From NCBI RefSeq assembly GCF_024139115.2, contig NC_085141.1, positions 70,597,481 to 70,661,480 of the forward strand: a stretch of 64,000 nucleotides of DNA, in the 5' to 3' direction. The position numbers and the translations under genes were made by a program. Source of the DNA: Armigeres subalbatus. Its lineage: Eukaryota; Arthropoda; Insecta; Diptera; Culicidae. The notes beneath the pieces are model-generated. The model did no database searches. It was not told the origin of the DNA and was given only the letters and a program-made list of their open reading frames with translations. Every line of letters starts with the position of its first letter. Positions within the stretch are counted from its first letter, which is position 1. Below, one piece after another: positions 20,991 through 31,738 of the stretch.

Positions 20991-23675
20991 CTATTTTATA
21001 CTAAGGGTACAAGGAGTTAATCGTTGCAATAGAAGATTGCAACGATTTTTGTCTAAAATTGAAATTATTTTGTTGGACATTTGTTGCAATGTCTCAATAT
21101 TAGAAATTCTATGAAGTTCATTGGTACTATACCACGGAGGCAACTTCAGAATCATTTTCAAAATTTTATTTTGAATCCTCTGGAGTGCCTTCTTTCTGGT
21201 ATTGCAGCAACTAGCCCATATTGGCACAGCATACAACATGGCAGGTCTAAAAATTTGTTTGTAAATCAAAAGTTTGTTCTTAAGACAAAGTTTTGATTTT
21301 CTGTTTATAAGTGGATATAGGCACTTAATATATTTGTTACATTTGGCTTGAAGGCCTTCAATGTGATTTTTAAAAGTTAATTTTGATCTAGCAGAAGTCC
21401 TAAATATTTAGCTTCGCTAGACCAATTAATTGGAACCCCATTCATAGTGACAATATGTCTGCTAGAAGGTTTCAAATAAGAAGCTCTCGGCTTATGTGGG
21501 AAAATTATAAGCTGAGTTTTGGAAGCATTCGGAGAAATTTTCCATTTTTGCAAGTAAGTGGAGAAAATATCCAAACTTTTTGCAATCTACTACAAATGAC
21601 ACGAAGGCTTCGCCCTTTGGCTGAAAGGCCCGTGTCATCTGCAAACAAAGATTTTTGACACCCTGGTGGTAAATCAGGTAAGTCAGAAGTAAAAATGTTA
21701 TACAATATGGGCCCCAGTATGCTGCCTTGGGGACACCAGCCCTTACAGGTAATCTATCAGATTTAGTATTCTGATAGTTTACCTGCAGCGAGCGATCTGA
21801 TAAATAATTTTGGATCAGTTTAATGATGTACAGAGGAAAATTAAAATTCATCAATTTTACAATCAAACCTTCATGCCAAACACTGTCAAATGCTTTCTCT
21901 ATATCAAGAAGAGCAACTCCAGTCGAATATCCTTCAGATTTGTTGAGCCGAATTAAGTTCGTAACTCTTAATAACTGATGAGTGGTTGAGTGCCCATGGC
22001 GAAAACCAAATTGCTCATCAGCAAAAATAGAATTGTCATTAATATGAACCATCATTCTATTTAAAATAATCTTTTCAAACAGTTTGCTTATTGAAGAAAG
22101 CAAACTGATTGGGCGATAACTAGAAGCTTCAGCTGGATTTTTGTCCGGCTTCAAAATTGGAACAACTTTGGCGTTTTTCCATTTATCTGGGAAGTATGCC
22201 AATTGAAAACATTTGTTAAATAAATTAACCAAAAAGATAAAGAGCTCTCAGGAAGTTTTTTGATAAGTATGTAGAAAATACCATCATCACCCGGGGCTTT
22301 CATATTTTTAAATTTTCTAGTAATAGATCTCACTTCATCCAAATTAGTTCCCAACGAAGGGTCGAAAACATTCTCTTGATTGAGAATGTCTTCGAAGCTC
22401 CGTGTAACCTGATCCTCAATTGGACTAGTGAGACCTAGACTAAAATTATGGGCACTCTCGAACTGCTGAGCAAGTTTTTGAGCCTTTTCTCCATTTGTTA
22501 ATAAAATTTTATTTCCCTCTTTAAGCGCTGGAATTGGCTTTTGAGGTTTTTTAAGCATTTTTGTTAATTTCCAAAAGGGTTTCGAACTGGGATCCAACTT
22601 CGAGACATTATTCTCAAAGTTGGTATTTCTCAGAATAGCGAAACGTTTTTTAATTTCATTTTGCAAATCTCGCCAAATAACTTTCAACGCGGGATCGCGA
22701 GTTCTTTGGTATTGCCTTCTTCTCACATTTTTAAGACGGATCAGTAGCTGAAGATCGTCGTCAATAATAATGGAGTTGAATTTAACTTCACATTTCGGAA
22801 TTGCAATGCCTCTGGCTTCGACAATTAAATTTGTCAAAGATACGAGAGCATTATCAATATCACTTTTGGTATCGAGAGGAATATTAACATCAAAATTCCT
22901 ATCGATATACGTTTTATATAAATCCCAATCAGCTCTATGATAATTAAAAGTAGAGCTGATTGGATTATAAATGGCTTCTTGTGAGATTTCAAATGTCACA
23001 GGAAGGTGATCAGAGTCAAAGTCAGCATGAGTTACCAATTGGCCACACAGCTGACTTGAATCCGTTAAAACTAAATCAATTGTAGAAGGATTTCGACTGG
23101 AAGAAAAACAAGTTGGTCCATTGGGATATTGAATAGTATAATATCCCGCAGAACAATCTTCAAATAAAATTTTACCATTGGAATTGCTTTTGAGCATTAT
23201 TCCATGAACGGTGTTTGGCATTGAAGTCACCAATTACGAAGAATTTTGATTTGTTGCGAGTCAGAATTTGAAGATCAGCTTTCAACAAATTCTTTTGCTG
23301 CCCATTGCATTGAAAAGGCAAATAGGCTGCAATGAAGGAAAATTGACCAAAATTTGTTTCAACAGAAACTCCCAAGGTTTCAAAAACTTTGGTTTCAAAC
23401 GAAGAAAATAATTTATGTTTGATACGTCTATTAATGACAATGGCGACCCCACCACAGGCGCTGTCAAGACGATCATTTCTGTAGATAAAATAATTTGGAT
23501 CTCTTTTAATTGAGAGTCCTGGTTTTAAATACGTTTCAGTTATAATGGCAATATGCACATTATGAACTGAAAGGAAGTTGAATAATTCATCTTCCTTACC
23601 CTTTAGAGAGCGGGCATTCCAATTTAGAACTTTCACACAATTATTTGGATCCATTGAAACGGAGTCCGATAACAA
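20991..23675 (-). pseudogene. Jockey ORF2: endonuclease-reverse transcriptase, frameshifted
   Basis: Starting at 23675, an APE-type endonuclease is visible: KVLNWNARSLKGKEDEL, AIITETYLKPG, GGVAIVINR, VIGDFNAKHRSW. A frameshift near 23190 leads to SRNPSTIDLVLTDSS and DFDSDHLPVTF. Reverse transcriptase follows: MKAPGDDGIFY, a shift near 22200, then SSYRPISLLSSISKLFEKI, FGFRHGHSTTHQLL, LLDIEKAFDSVWHEG, another shift near 21720, KSLFADDTGLSAKG (ADD) and AKYLGLLLDQN. The C-terminal part, ending at 20991, reads IFRPAMLYAVPIWA. It is homologous to Jockey proteins that carry out target-primed reverse transcription. At least four frame changes disable it. Confidence 0.8.
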
Positions 23676-25049
23676 TTTTTTGTGTGTACTTTATACCAAC
23701 CTGAACAGCTTCAGGAATGGTATTTGCTTTGAACATTGCATCAATCATGTGATGCAATTGTTCAGTTAAAAAATCAAAATCGGAAGCAGTCATGCTACCT
23801 GAATCGGCAACATGACCGTTATTTTCCGTTGGGACGTGGGTATAAACCTCATTTTGAGAAGAGAAATTTGGTCTACCAGCAGCGATGTTTGCATACGTAG
23901 GTACATTGGAAAAATTGGAATTTACTGAAGTGCTTGCTACCCGTTGACGAGCGGCAAAATTTGTTTGTGAATTGTGGTGGGTATGAATTGCTCGACCGGT
24001 AACCGGTTTCGAAATTTGAGCGTTTGAAAAATTTCTACCCGTCGAATCTGGGATCCGATTGGAATTTCCCGTCATCAATTTTGCACGGGAATTCAAAACT
24101 TTTGCGTGAAGGGCATTCCCAGAAATTGGATTTATGATTGCCCCACAGTTTGCGCACTTAAATTTATTGGAATCTTCTCTCACAGGACATGCGTCCTTGG
24201 CGTGAGAGGTTCCACCACAAATCATGCATTTAGCATCCATGTGACAATGTTTGGTTCCATGACCCCACTTTTGGCACTTACGGCACTGGGTAGGGTTTTG
24301 GAAATTTCCCCCAGGCCTGCGGAAATGTTCCCATGTAACACGGACATGAGACATAATACAGGCCTTTTCCAAACTTTTCATATTATTTAGTTCACTTTTG
24401 TTAAAATGAACTAAATAAAATTCTTGAGAAATGCCCTCTGGGAAGTACCAGAATGGGATTTCTTTTTCATCTTAATTACTTGGACTGGTGAAAATCCAAG
24501 TAATTCAGAAATTTCAATTTTAATCTCATCCAGTGATTTGTCATCACTGGGAGACCTTTCAAGACGACTTTGAACAATCGCCCAGTTTTGTCGTCGTATG
24601 TGAAGAATTTATGGCGCTTCTCAGTTAAATACTGAAGAAGACGTTTGCGATCGTCAAAGGATCCCGGCAAAACGCGGCAGTCACCCTTCCTAGCAATCTG
24701 AAATGAAACCTTGATCCCCTGAAGGTTACTCAAAATCTCATTCCGGAAGCCAGAAAACTCGGCAACAGATACCACAATTGGCGGAATCCTTTGCTTTTTC
24801 GCATGAATCGAATCACCTGGGCTAGAGGTAGATTCGATTTGCTCAATTTCATCATTAATCAAATCGAACTGATTGCTCAGTTCGATTGGAGAAGAATTAT
24901 TTCCTATATTAGAGTTAGAAGGAATATCTGAATTCTCAAGCTTCCTTCTATTTTTCCGCGCTTGGGCAGGACGGTCTTGAAACCTTGTTTCTTTGATGGA
25001 AGTGGAGAATTCAGAGACTCCCCTTCCTCTTGTTTTTGTTAATACTCAT
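23641..25049 (-). pseudogene. Jockey ORF1: gag-like zinc-knuckle protein, frameshifted
   Basis: A likely start codon is at 25049, but that frame meets a stop after 12 codons and similarity continues in another frame. The 24476-24862 part carries the region that precedes zinc knuckles in Jockey ORF1 proteins (a PRE_C2HC-like domain: GDCRVLPGSFDDRKRLLQYL). A further shift near 24400 leads to three cysteine knuckles: CRKCQKWGHGTKHC, CMICGGTSHAKDAC and CANCGA. An Asn/Ser-rich tail follows. The protein binds element RNA to form the ribonucleoprotein. The stop overlaps the ORF2 start by about 35 bp, as is common in this clade. Confidence 0.75.
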
Positions 25050-25330
25050 TGCTGAGCGTGGAGACGTGACCTTCTAAGAGGTTTTTCCCAGAACGGTGTC
25101 CCTGCAGGATTACCACCGCTTGTCGGAATTTTACTTCCGCAAACGGGTCCAACGTAAAACGAAGGCACGGGTCCTTGCAAAGATCGTAACGGGATCAGTG
25201 GGTACAAATAGCGCTAAGAAGCACCGTTGAAATTAAAATAGCTTCGGGTAGTATTAAAAACTTCCTTCCGCAAAGAGAGAAAGAACCGCACAGCACGAAA
25301 GCACGATGCGGTCTGAGCTATGATTGCCTT

Positions 25331-28252
25331 GTTTTTCTTTTTTGCCTTTCTTCTATCGTCTATGTAGGCCTGATGTCTACGTAGCGTATTTTCAACGCTG
25401 CGTGCACATGGCGTAAAAGGACGCAGATGTGCATCGGGAAAAAGCGGTAACGCAGCGTCACCGCCCCATGAAAAAACGTTGAAAAAAAGCTACGTGGGCA
25501 TCGGCCCTTATCTATTGAGAGCGATTTCGGCAAACACTGCCTCAAGGAAATCCAGCAGGCTGGACGCTTACAACGCTTTTTGTGACAGATTTCACCTTGT
25601 AAAAATTCACAATTTCTTACAATTTCACATAGGGCACTGATTCTATACTTTATTATTTTTGAATAGGTAAAAACAGAGTGTACATTGATGCATCAGAACC
25701 CAATTAACGTTTAATTTGGGAAAATGTGTCTAAAAAGCCACAACAGCCACTCTTGATTATTATCAATTTAACTAATTGTTAGTCAAACAAATATTTTTCA
25801 ATGATATGGAAAAGCTAAACTTCTTCTAAACTAAACTCTTCCAAACTTAGACGTACATGTTCATGATAGAATTAGAGGCGAAAGTATAGAATTGAATGTT
25901 TTCATAGGGGGGGGGGAAGAATATCAGTTTCGCTAAACTATTATCAGACAAAATACTTTATTTGATGACTTAGGTATTGGAAAATATGGGAAATACCTAG
26001 ATAATGTCAAAAATTGAGTTTGAAAAATTGGTGCTCCGGTGGACCTGTCCGAAGAACGTGTCCACTTCAAACTGCATAGGATTGAAAATTCAATAGTTCT
26101 CAACCATTTCTCATTCCCCAAAACTCTAAACCGGCAATTCAACAGGCGCACCGATACAAAACTTTTTTTTTTCCCAGCTGACGTGGTGAGACCTTGGATA
26201 TTTTGTGCAAACTTTTCCCCTAAAAGGTGGCCACCCGAAAAGGAGTGAAGATAAGCACCAGCCAGAGGGCAAGAACTGCATGCAATTTATTAGCTGCTCG
26301 CAGTATGCTAAGTCATGACTAGTCGTTGCTGGCAGAGGGATGCGGAAAAGTCAGTAAAGTTCACTGTGCAGCCGTCCTCTTCGCCATGGGAACTACTCTT
26401 CTCCTTTTGTAGGCAGTGGGGCGCGAGTCGAGTTTAATTGTATTTTCTACTTGCTAAAATTATGCACGCTCCATTTCGGGCTCAACTGACCGTGATGGTG
26501 CTACTCGCACTCTGTTGGCAACAGCTTCGGTGTGACCGTTTCAGATGCTGCTGTTTCAACCCGAACCAAACTAAAACTAAAATGTTTTTATTTCAGCTTG
26601 TACGCACCCAAAACTACGAGCTTTTCACGTAGACAATGTTGGTAATGTTAATTTTATGACATGAACGTAGCCAGCAGGAACAGGGGAAGCTTTCGTTCCA
26701 CTTACTGAATGACTATTCAGATATGGCAGCAAGCCACGATTACATGTGCATGGCAGGAACTTCATAATATAAGGACACATTTTCATTATCGTGTTCGGTG
26801 ATGTTCAAACGTTGACACAAATAGTTTGCTTATCCCCAACAGCTTCCAAATTCTTTTTTGATCGAATTGCTGTCATCTAAACAGAGTTCATCAGAAATTC
26901 AAAGCATCTATTTGTTGAAATAAGAATAATTTATTCAATTTTCAATGTAAATTATTTTATTTTATAATGCAGATCAATCCAAGCTTAATTTCGTTCACTC
27001 TACATTTCCAGAAGGTTCACCGACAATCAAAAATTGCTCCGTAGTCAATCAATTATGAAAAAATCCAAACAATGCGAGATTCATCAGAAGGATGAAATTA
27101 ACACTGTTTTAGTGGTATTATCAAGTGTTGCTTTGCAAGACTCCCGGTATGGGTGCACTTTTTAAAATTAAATCAGGATTTCAAAGAAATAGAAATTATG
27201 TTATATTTTATGTCAGAATTACCATCTTCAAACTGCGTTCAAATTCAGCTCACATGAAAAAGTGCCATTTAACCTCAAAATCTAGCCCAACCTACCCACA
27301 TGCGCAAAACAACCTCAGCATTGCTTTATTGCAACCTGTCCATTGACAATTTACGAAGGCGCAGATGACTATAAATGACTAAAAAATGATTAACTTCTTA
27401 GTAACATTCAAAGATGTCATAGTAGTGGTAACAAATATTTCTTCTAAATATTAAAATGTTGAAAACAGATGTTTTTTGTTATATATATGTTACAGACATT
27501 TTTCTAAAAATTACCTGAAATTTAAAGTTTAGTCATCATTAAACAACTTATGACCTAGGTCTCACTTCATTCGCTAGAATAAAAGCAGATACTTATACTA
27601 GTTCCAAGCATATTGTAAATCGAATCTTCTCTTGGTTATAAATTGAAAAATAAAATATGAACAAATCAGATATTTTTTTTAAAAGGATGTGCCATGCCCA
27701 GGGTTTGCAGAAATGGCTCTCAATAGATAACGAACAACGATAAAAGAGAGGCAAAAACTGTTCCGAATCATAGCAATGCCATGATAACAAATTTATCAAA
27801 CTTGTATACAAGGGCGAAAAAACAAAATCCGATAGGTAGCCACAGAAAAATGGTGATTTTCGCTTTGTTTTTGCTCCTTTCGTATTCGTACTTCACAGCT
27901 GTGTAGAGCAAGTTGAAATGCATCATCGGAGCCAGTGCTCCGCATTTGGAGCTTTCTAAAAGAAATTTATCATAGGATATAGCATCCCGAATCAGTTCTC
28001 TATCATGACAGCTGGCGAGAAAAGTCTCTCGTGGTATGTTAAATATCCTATATGTATACAGAGATGATAAGTGAGATACTTGTTATTTCTGTTTAGGATT
28101 CAATCCCTGTTCGCATATATCTATTCAAATAATTTTGAAATTTTAATTCTACATACAAATGCTTTACTTTGTGTTAAAGCAAAAACATATGATTTCACAG
28201 GATCTCATGTTTTATAAAACGTATAGAGTACTCATACGTTACGTTGCAACTA
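25331..28252. other. Unassigned region
   Basis: No retroelement domain or confident gene was recognised. Positions 25350-25560 and 26010-26640 are less AT-rich than the surroundings and may be unique host sequence. ORFs of 60-73 codons there show no motifs. A run of nine G lies near 25907-25915. Confidence 0.25.
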
Positions 28253-28680
28253 CAGTAATATCCCGATTTTGTCACCCCCTGGTGAATTTTGGAGTGATAC
28301 AGGGTATGTGACAAAATTGTAAAAAAAATATTTTCATTTTTTTTAATTCATTCGACAAATATGAATCATTTCATACCTTGGAAAGGCCAAAAGAAATAAC
28401 GGTACCAGTTATTTCTTGTCGAAATTGCTTGAATGATATTTCCCAGGTACTCAGAAGTCGTTCGTAATAAACTACAGGCGGTGAAAGTTATTTCATGAAA
28501 ATCAAAGTTGTTTTTGGTATTATTTACAAAAATAAAAAGAATGACAATTTTTTTTGGGGTGACAAAATCGAGTCGAAAACGTGATAAAATCGGGTCGAAA
28601 ACGTGATAAAATCGGGGGTAGACAAAATCGGGGGTAGACAAAATCGGGGAGTGACAAAATCGGGTCAGTAGTCAGTACTG
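28253..28680. mobile_element. 428-bp Tc1/mariner-type MITE with subterminal repeats
   Basis: It starts CAGTAATATCCCGATTTTGT and, from the right end, CAGTACTGACTACTGACCCG then ATTTTGTCAC, with TA directly outside both ends. TA duplication and CAGT termini fit Tc1/mariner mobilisation. At 28558-28665 about six short units (GTGAYAAAATCGGG type) form a subterminal array. No transposase is encoded. Confidence 0.6.
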
Positions 28681-29200
28681 TATTACCGTTGTATATAACG
28701 CTTCGTATATTACCAATCCTCGCAAATAATTAAAGTTGTATGATTTTATTTACCATGTCTTTGAATCATTTTTATGCAATCAAATCACTTGATATATTTA
28801 ACAGATTTTCATATTTATCTTATGGATTTGTACCATTTTCCATAACAAAATCATATTACATTCAAAAGCTGAATCTACAATAATTATTGTATAGACAGAC
28901 AACGATGTTTTGGAAAATAACTTTGGAAATACCTGCGATTCTTATGACGAGGAGATTTTTGATTTTTGAACAGTGCCTTTTTACTTTATTTTGATTTAAT
29001 CTAATCTAATTTAATCTAATCTCATACATGCGTAGCCAATACTTGAAAGTATCCTGGAAAATGATGGTTTCTGAACTCCGTCATTTTTCTTTTCATATGG
29101 CCAGGCCAACTACGCAGTATGTACCGCAGAGATGACTTCTAGATATTGAGCGACTTTTTTTTCTATTTTGCTATTAGTTTTAAGTTAGTATAAGCAAAAT
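28681..29200. other. Unassigned AT-rich sequence
   Basis: No gene or element recognised. A TAATCTAAT-like short repeat lies at 28993-29022. Confidence 0.25.
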
Positions 29201-29814
29201 TATCCTTCCACCTTGCGGGTGAGAATGGAGGCGGAGACTGGGGAAGGCTATGGGCCTGCTAAAGATTGAGGGCGCACTCGATTGTACCATGTAGCTTCAC
29301 CTGGGCCTTGGGTTGTTTACTTTCGGCAGAAAGTAAAAAGCCTAGATTTTCTCGGCATTAAACGAGATTTGACGCGTCGTTTTCCGAAACTTGATTTTAA
29401 TCAGATCAACAGGAACAAACTACCCATCACCGCACCTACATATCAGGTAGCGAACGAAATTGCTAAAGACAGGGCGGATTTGGTTTATGTCCCCTCGCGG
29501 GAGGTCGAAATCGAAGGTGTGATTAACGCAGTGAGCCTGACTTGCTAGGATGTACTTGCAGAAAAAGGCCGCCTGAAGAATGCAATGGAGTCTACCGTGG
29601 ACATTCTGGACTGCAAGAAATTGCATTCAGCAGCCACGATAGATGGAAAGAAGGTATATTTCAAGTCAGGTTCGCTTCGGGTGACGTTCGACGGTGCGAT
29701 GCTCCCAATACATGTTGATATTGAAAACATGCTATTTTCGGTGCGTCTTTTTGTGCCAAGGGTATTTAATTATACCAACTGCAAACAACTTGGTCAAAAA
29801 CCCTCATCCAGCGC

Positions 29815-31060
29815 TACATTAGCTAGTGAGATTGGTCTACCAAATCTTCAGCACTGTAGCAAAAAAAACTATCCAGACAAATCTGTAGTCTGGACATCAG
29901 AGGTCAAAGCAACTCATCGTGCTCAACTTGGTTTCACTGGGCGTTACTGCCGAAGCCTTTTAGTTAAACGGGGTTTTTCGAAAGGAAAATAATGCAATGG
30001 TTATTACAAGGTATTGGAGAGTCTACCACAGGCAGTTGATTGCTGTTTTAGTGTAACATTGTTGGACTTCTATTCAGACACCATACGAGCTTTTTGTTAC
30101 AGTTGGATAGCAACCGGGCTACCAATCACCGAAAAAATTCTTATTTTGAAAATCCATGTTCTTAAATTGTGTGCATCACAGGGAGGCCTTACAAAGTATA
30201 CGGAGCAAACAACGGAACCCATCCACAGAAACCACCAAACTACAAAATGCCAGATAACCACGAACGGTATGCAAGTAAACTGTTATCCATGGTGGGAGCA
30301 TATAACAGTGGTCACATAATGCAGACGTCCATTGAGGTTCAATCTAGTTTGAAAAACAGAACATACATAAATACTACTTTGAACTAGTCGTTGTTTTAAT
30401 TTTTTGTTGATTTGAAATGTTAAAGAGTGATATTATGTTCTTAAGTTTAAAAATACTTCACTTATTGGTATTACATCAACCACTCTGATATATGCCGCCT
30501 CGGAGCTTAGTGTTCATTTAGCACTTCCATAGTTACTAATTGCGATGTTTTGAGTCCAAGCTACCATTTTCGCATTCGTATATCATGAGGCTACGATGAT
30601 ACTTTATGCCCAGGGAAGGTGAGAATATTTCCTAGACAAGACCAGGAATCGAACCCAGCATCTTTTAGCATGGTCTTGCAGTGTATCTTACCGCACGGCT
30701 AAGGAAGGCTCTAATAAGAAGGATCTAATAATAATAAACCGTAAGAACATTTAAGACTGGCAGTAATTTTAATATAGCTTCTACTATTTTCATCATATGA
30801 AAAATGTTTTTATATGAATATGTTTCTTAAAGCATCAGGAAAAAAAAGTAGTGGATATATTTTATACAACTTGTTTCAAAAATTTAAAAAAAATAAGAAA
30901 AGGTTTTTAGGTAAAAAACATTACCTTAAATAGTAAAAAAGTCAAAATTTCACCGATGAAATATTTCAATCGATGCAGATCGTTAAACTACATAGAGGTC
31001 AAAAACTATGATCAAACGGCTTAACATCCGAGGTGCACTCACTTTGCATAATAGTTGCCT
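29815..31060. other. Insertion inside I-clade ORF1
   Basis: This ~1.2-kb sequence separates two parts of one zinc-knuckle protein. It contains a tRNA-derived SINE (30461-30709) and otherwise unassigned sequence. A 72-codon ORF at 30169-30387 begins just before an AG (GCATCACAG) and reads GRPYKVYGANNGTHPQKPPN. It looks protein-like but was not recognised. No TSD was found at the two junctions. Confidence 0.4.
30461..30709 (-). mobile_element. tRNA-derived SINE (Feilai-like), copy 1
   Basis: The minus strand starts CTTCCTTAGCCGTGCGGTAA (A-box region) and contains GGGTTCGATTCCTGG (B box). It continues with a tRNA-unrelated body (CTGGGCATAAAGTATCATCG) and ends in CCAATAAG. The order and the near identity to 35763-36053 identify a SINE transcribed by RNA polymerase III. 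The family name is from memory and unverified. Confidence 0.75.
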
Positions 31061-31738
31061 TTAAACATAGCGTGCTGCCAGCAACAAGCAACAAAATGTG
31101 CTTATTGTGGGTTGAATCCTCCCCATGGCTTGCAAGAATACCCGGTGTACAAAAAGCGCAACCAAAAAGTGAAGCGCTCGTTGGTACAGCGCTCCAAGCA
31201 GTCGTATGCGGAAATGGTTAAGTCGCAAGACACATCCGCCACAGCCCCTGCATCGACTGCTATTTTAGCCACCGTTCGTGTAAGTCATTATTAAGATTCC
31301 ATATCAATTGACGAATTGGACTCTGACGCAGCCGATATGGATAATTCTGCGGAGGTATACGTGCCCGAAAAGAGGAAGCAACCGTCTTCCCCGGGATCGC
31401 GCCGTAAGAGAACAAAAGTCATCCATAAAAGCTTACCAAAATCTGAAGGTAATGGGGGGACTATTTAAAATCCCGAAGCAATCTGTCACTTCTTTTGATC
31501 CTAGTTGCAGTAAGACATTCCCGCCATAGCCTAAATCCGATGTTTCGAAGAAACATCCGGCTAAGAGAATCAACGAAAGAAAAAAACAAATTCGCACTTC
31601 TAGAAAAAGTATTCCGCCCAAGCGATGATTGCTCTCTTTTAAGGACCTCGTGAACCGTTTTTTGAACTTGTTCAATATTCCGAATTGTTGAAAGTTATCT
31701 GAAGCAATTGACTGTTTCATGGCCCCTTCTTACAGGAA

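Larger units (their letters stand above)
20749..25315 (-). mobile_element. Full-length Jockey-clade non-LTR retrotransposon (4.57 kb)
   Basis: The 15-bp TSD AGCTATGATTGCCTT occurs at 20734-20748 and 25316-25330. The 3' end is a poly(A) tail (plus-strand T run, about 20749-20780). It has the two-ORF layout of the Jockey clade, with ORF1 and ORF2 overlapping around 23641-23675. It resembles mosquito Juan-type elements in size and order, but that name is not verified. Frameshifts in both ORFs mean the copy is dead despite its complete ends. Confidence 0.85.
29282..31293 (+). pseudogene. I-clade ORF1 (gag-like), split by a ~1.2-kb insertion
   Basis: From 29282 the frame encodes YHVASPGPWVVYFRQKVKSL followed by a conserved core with VPSREVEIEGV. 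After a shift near 29548 it continues with LDCKKLHS and FVPRVFNYTNCKQLGQ (29585-29810), where the zinc-knuckle array should begin. Similarity stops there and resumes at about 31080 with TKCAYCGLNPPHGLQEYPVY and RSKQSYAEMVKS. Between lie ~1.2 kb of unrelated sequence including a SINE. The protein family binds element RNA. The match to I-clade ORF1 rests on the order core, CKQLG, CxYCG, basic tail. The gene is dead: one stop, one frameshift and the insertion. Confidence 0.65.
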
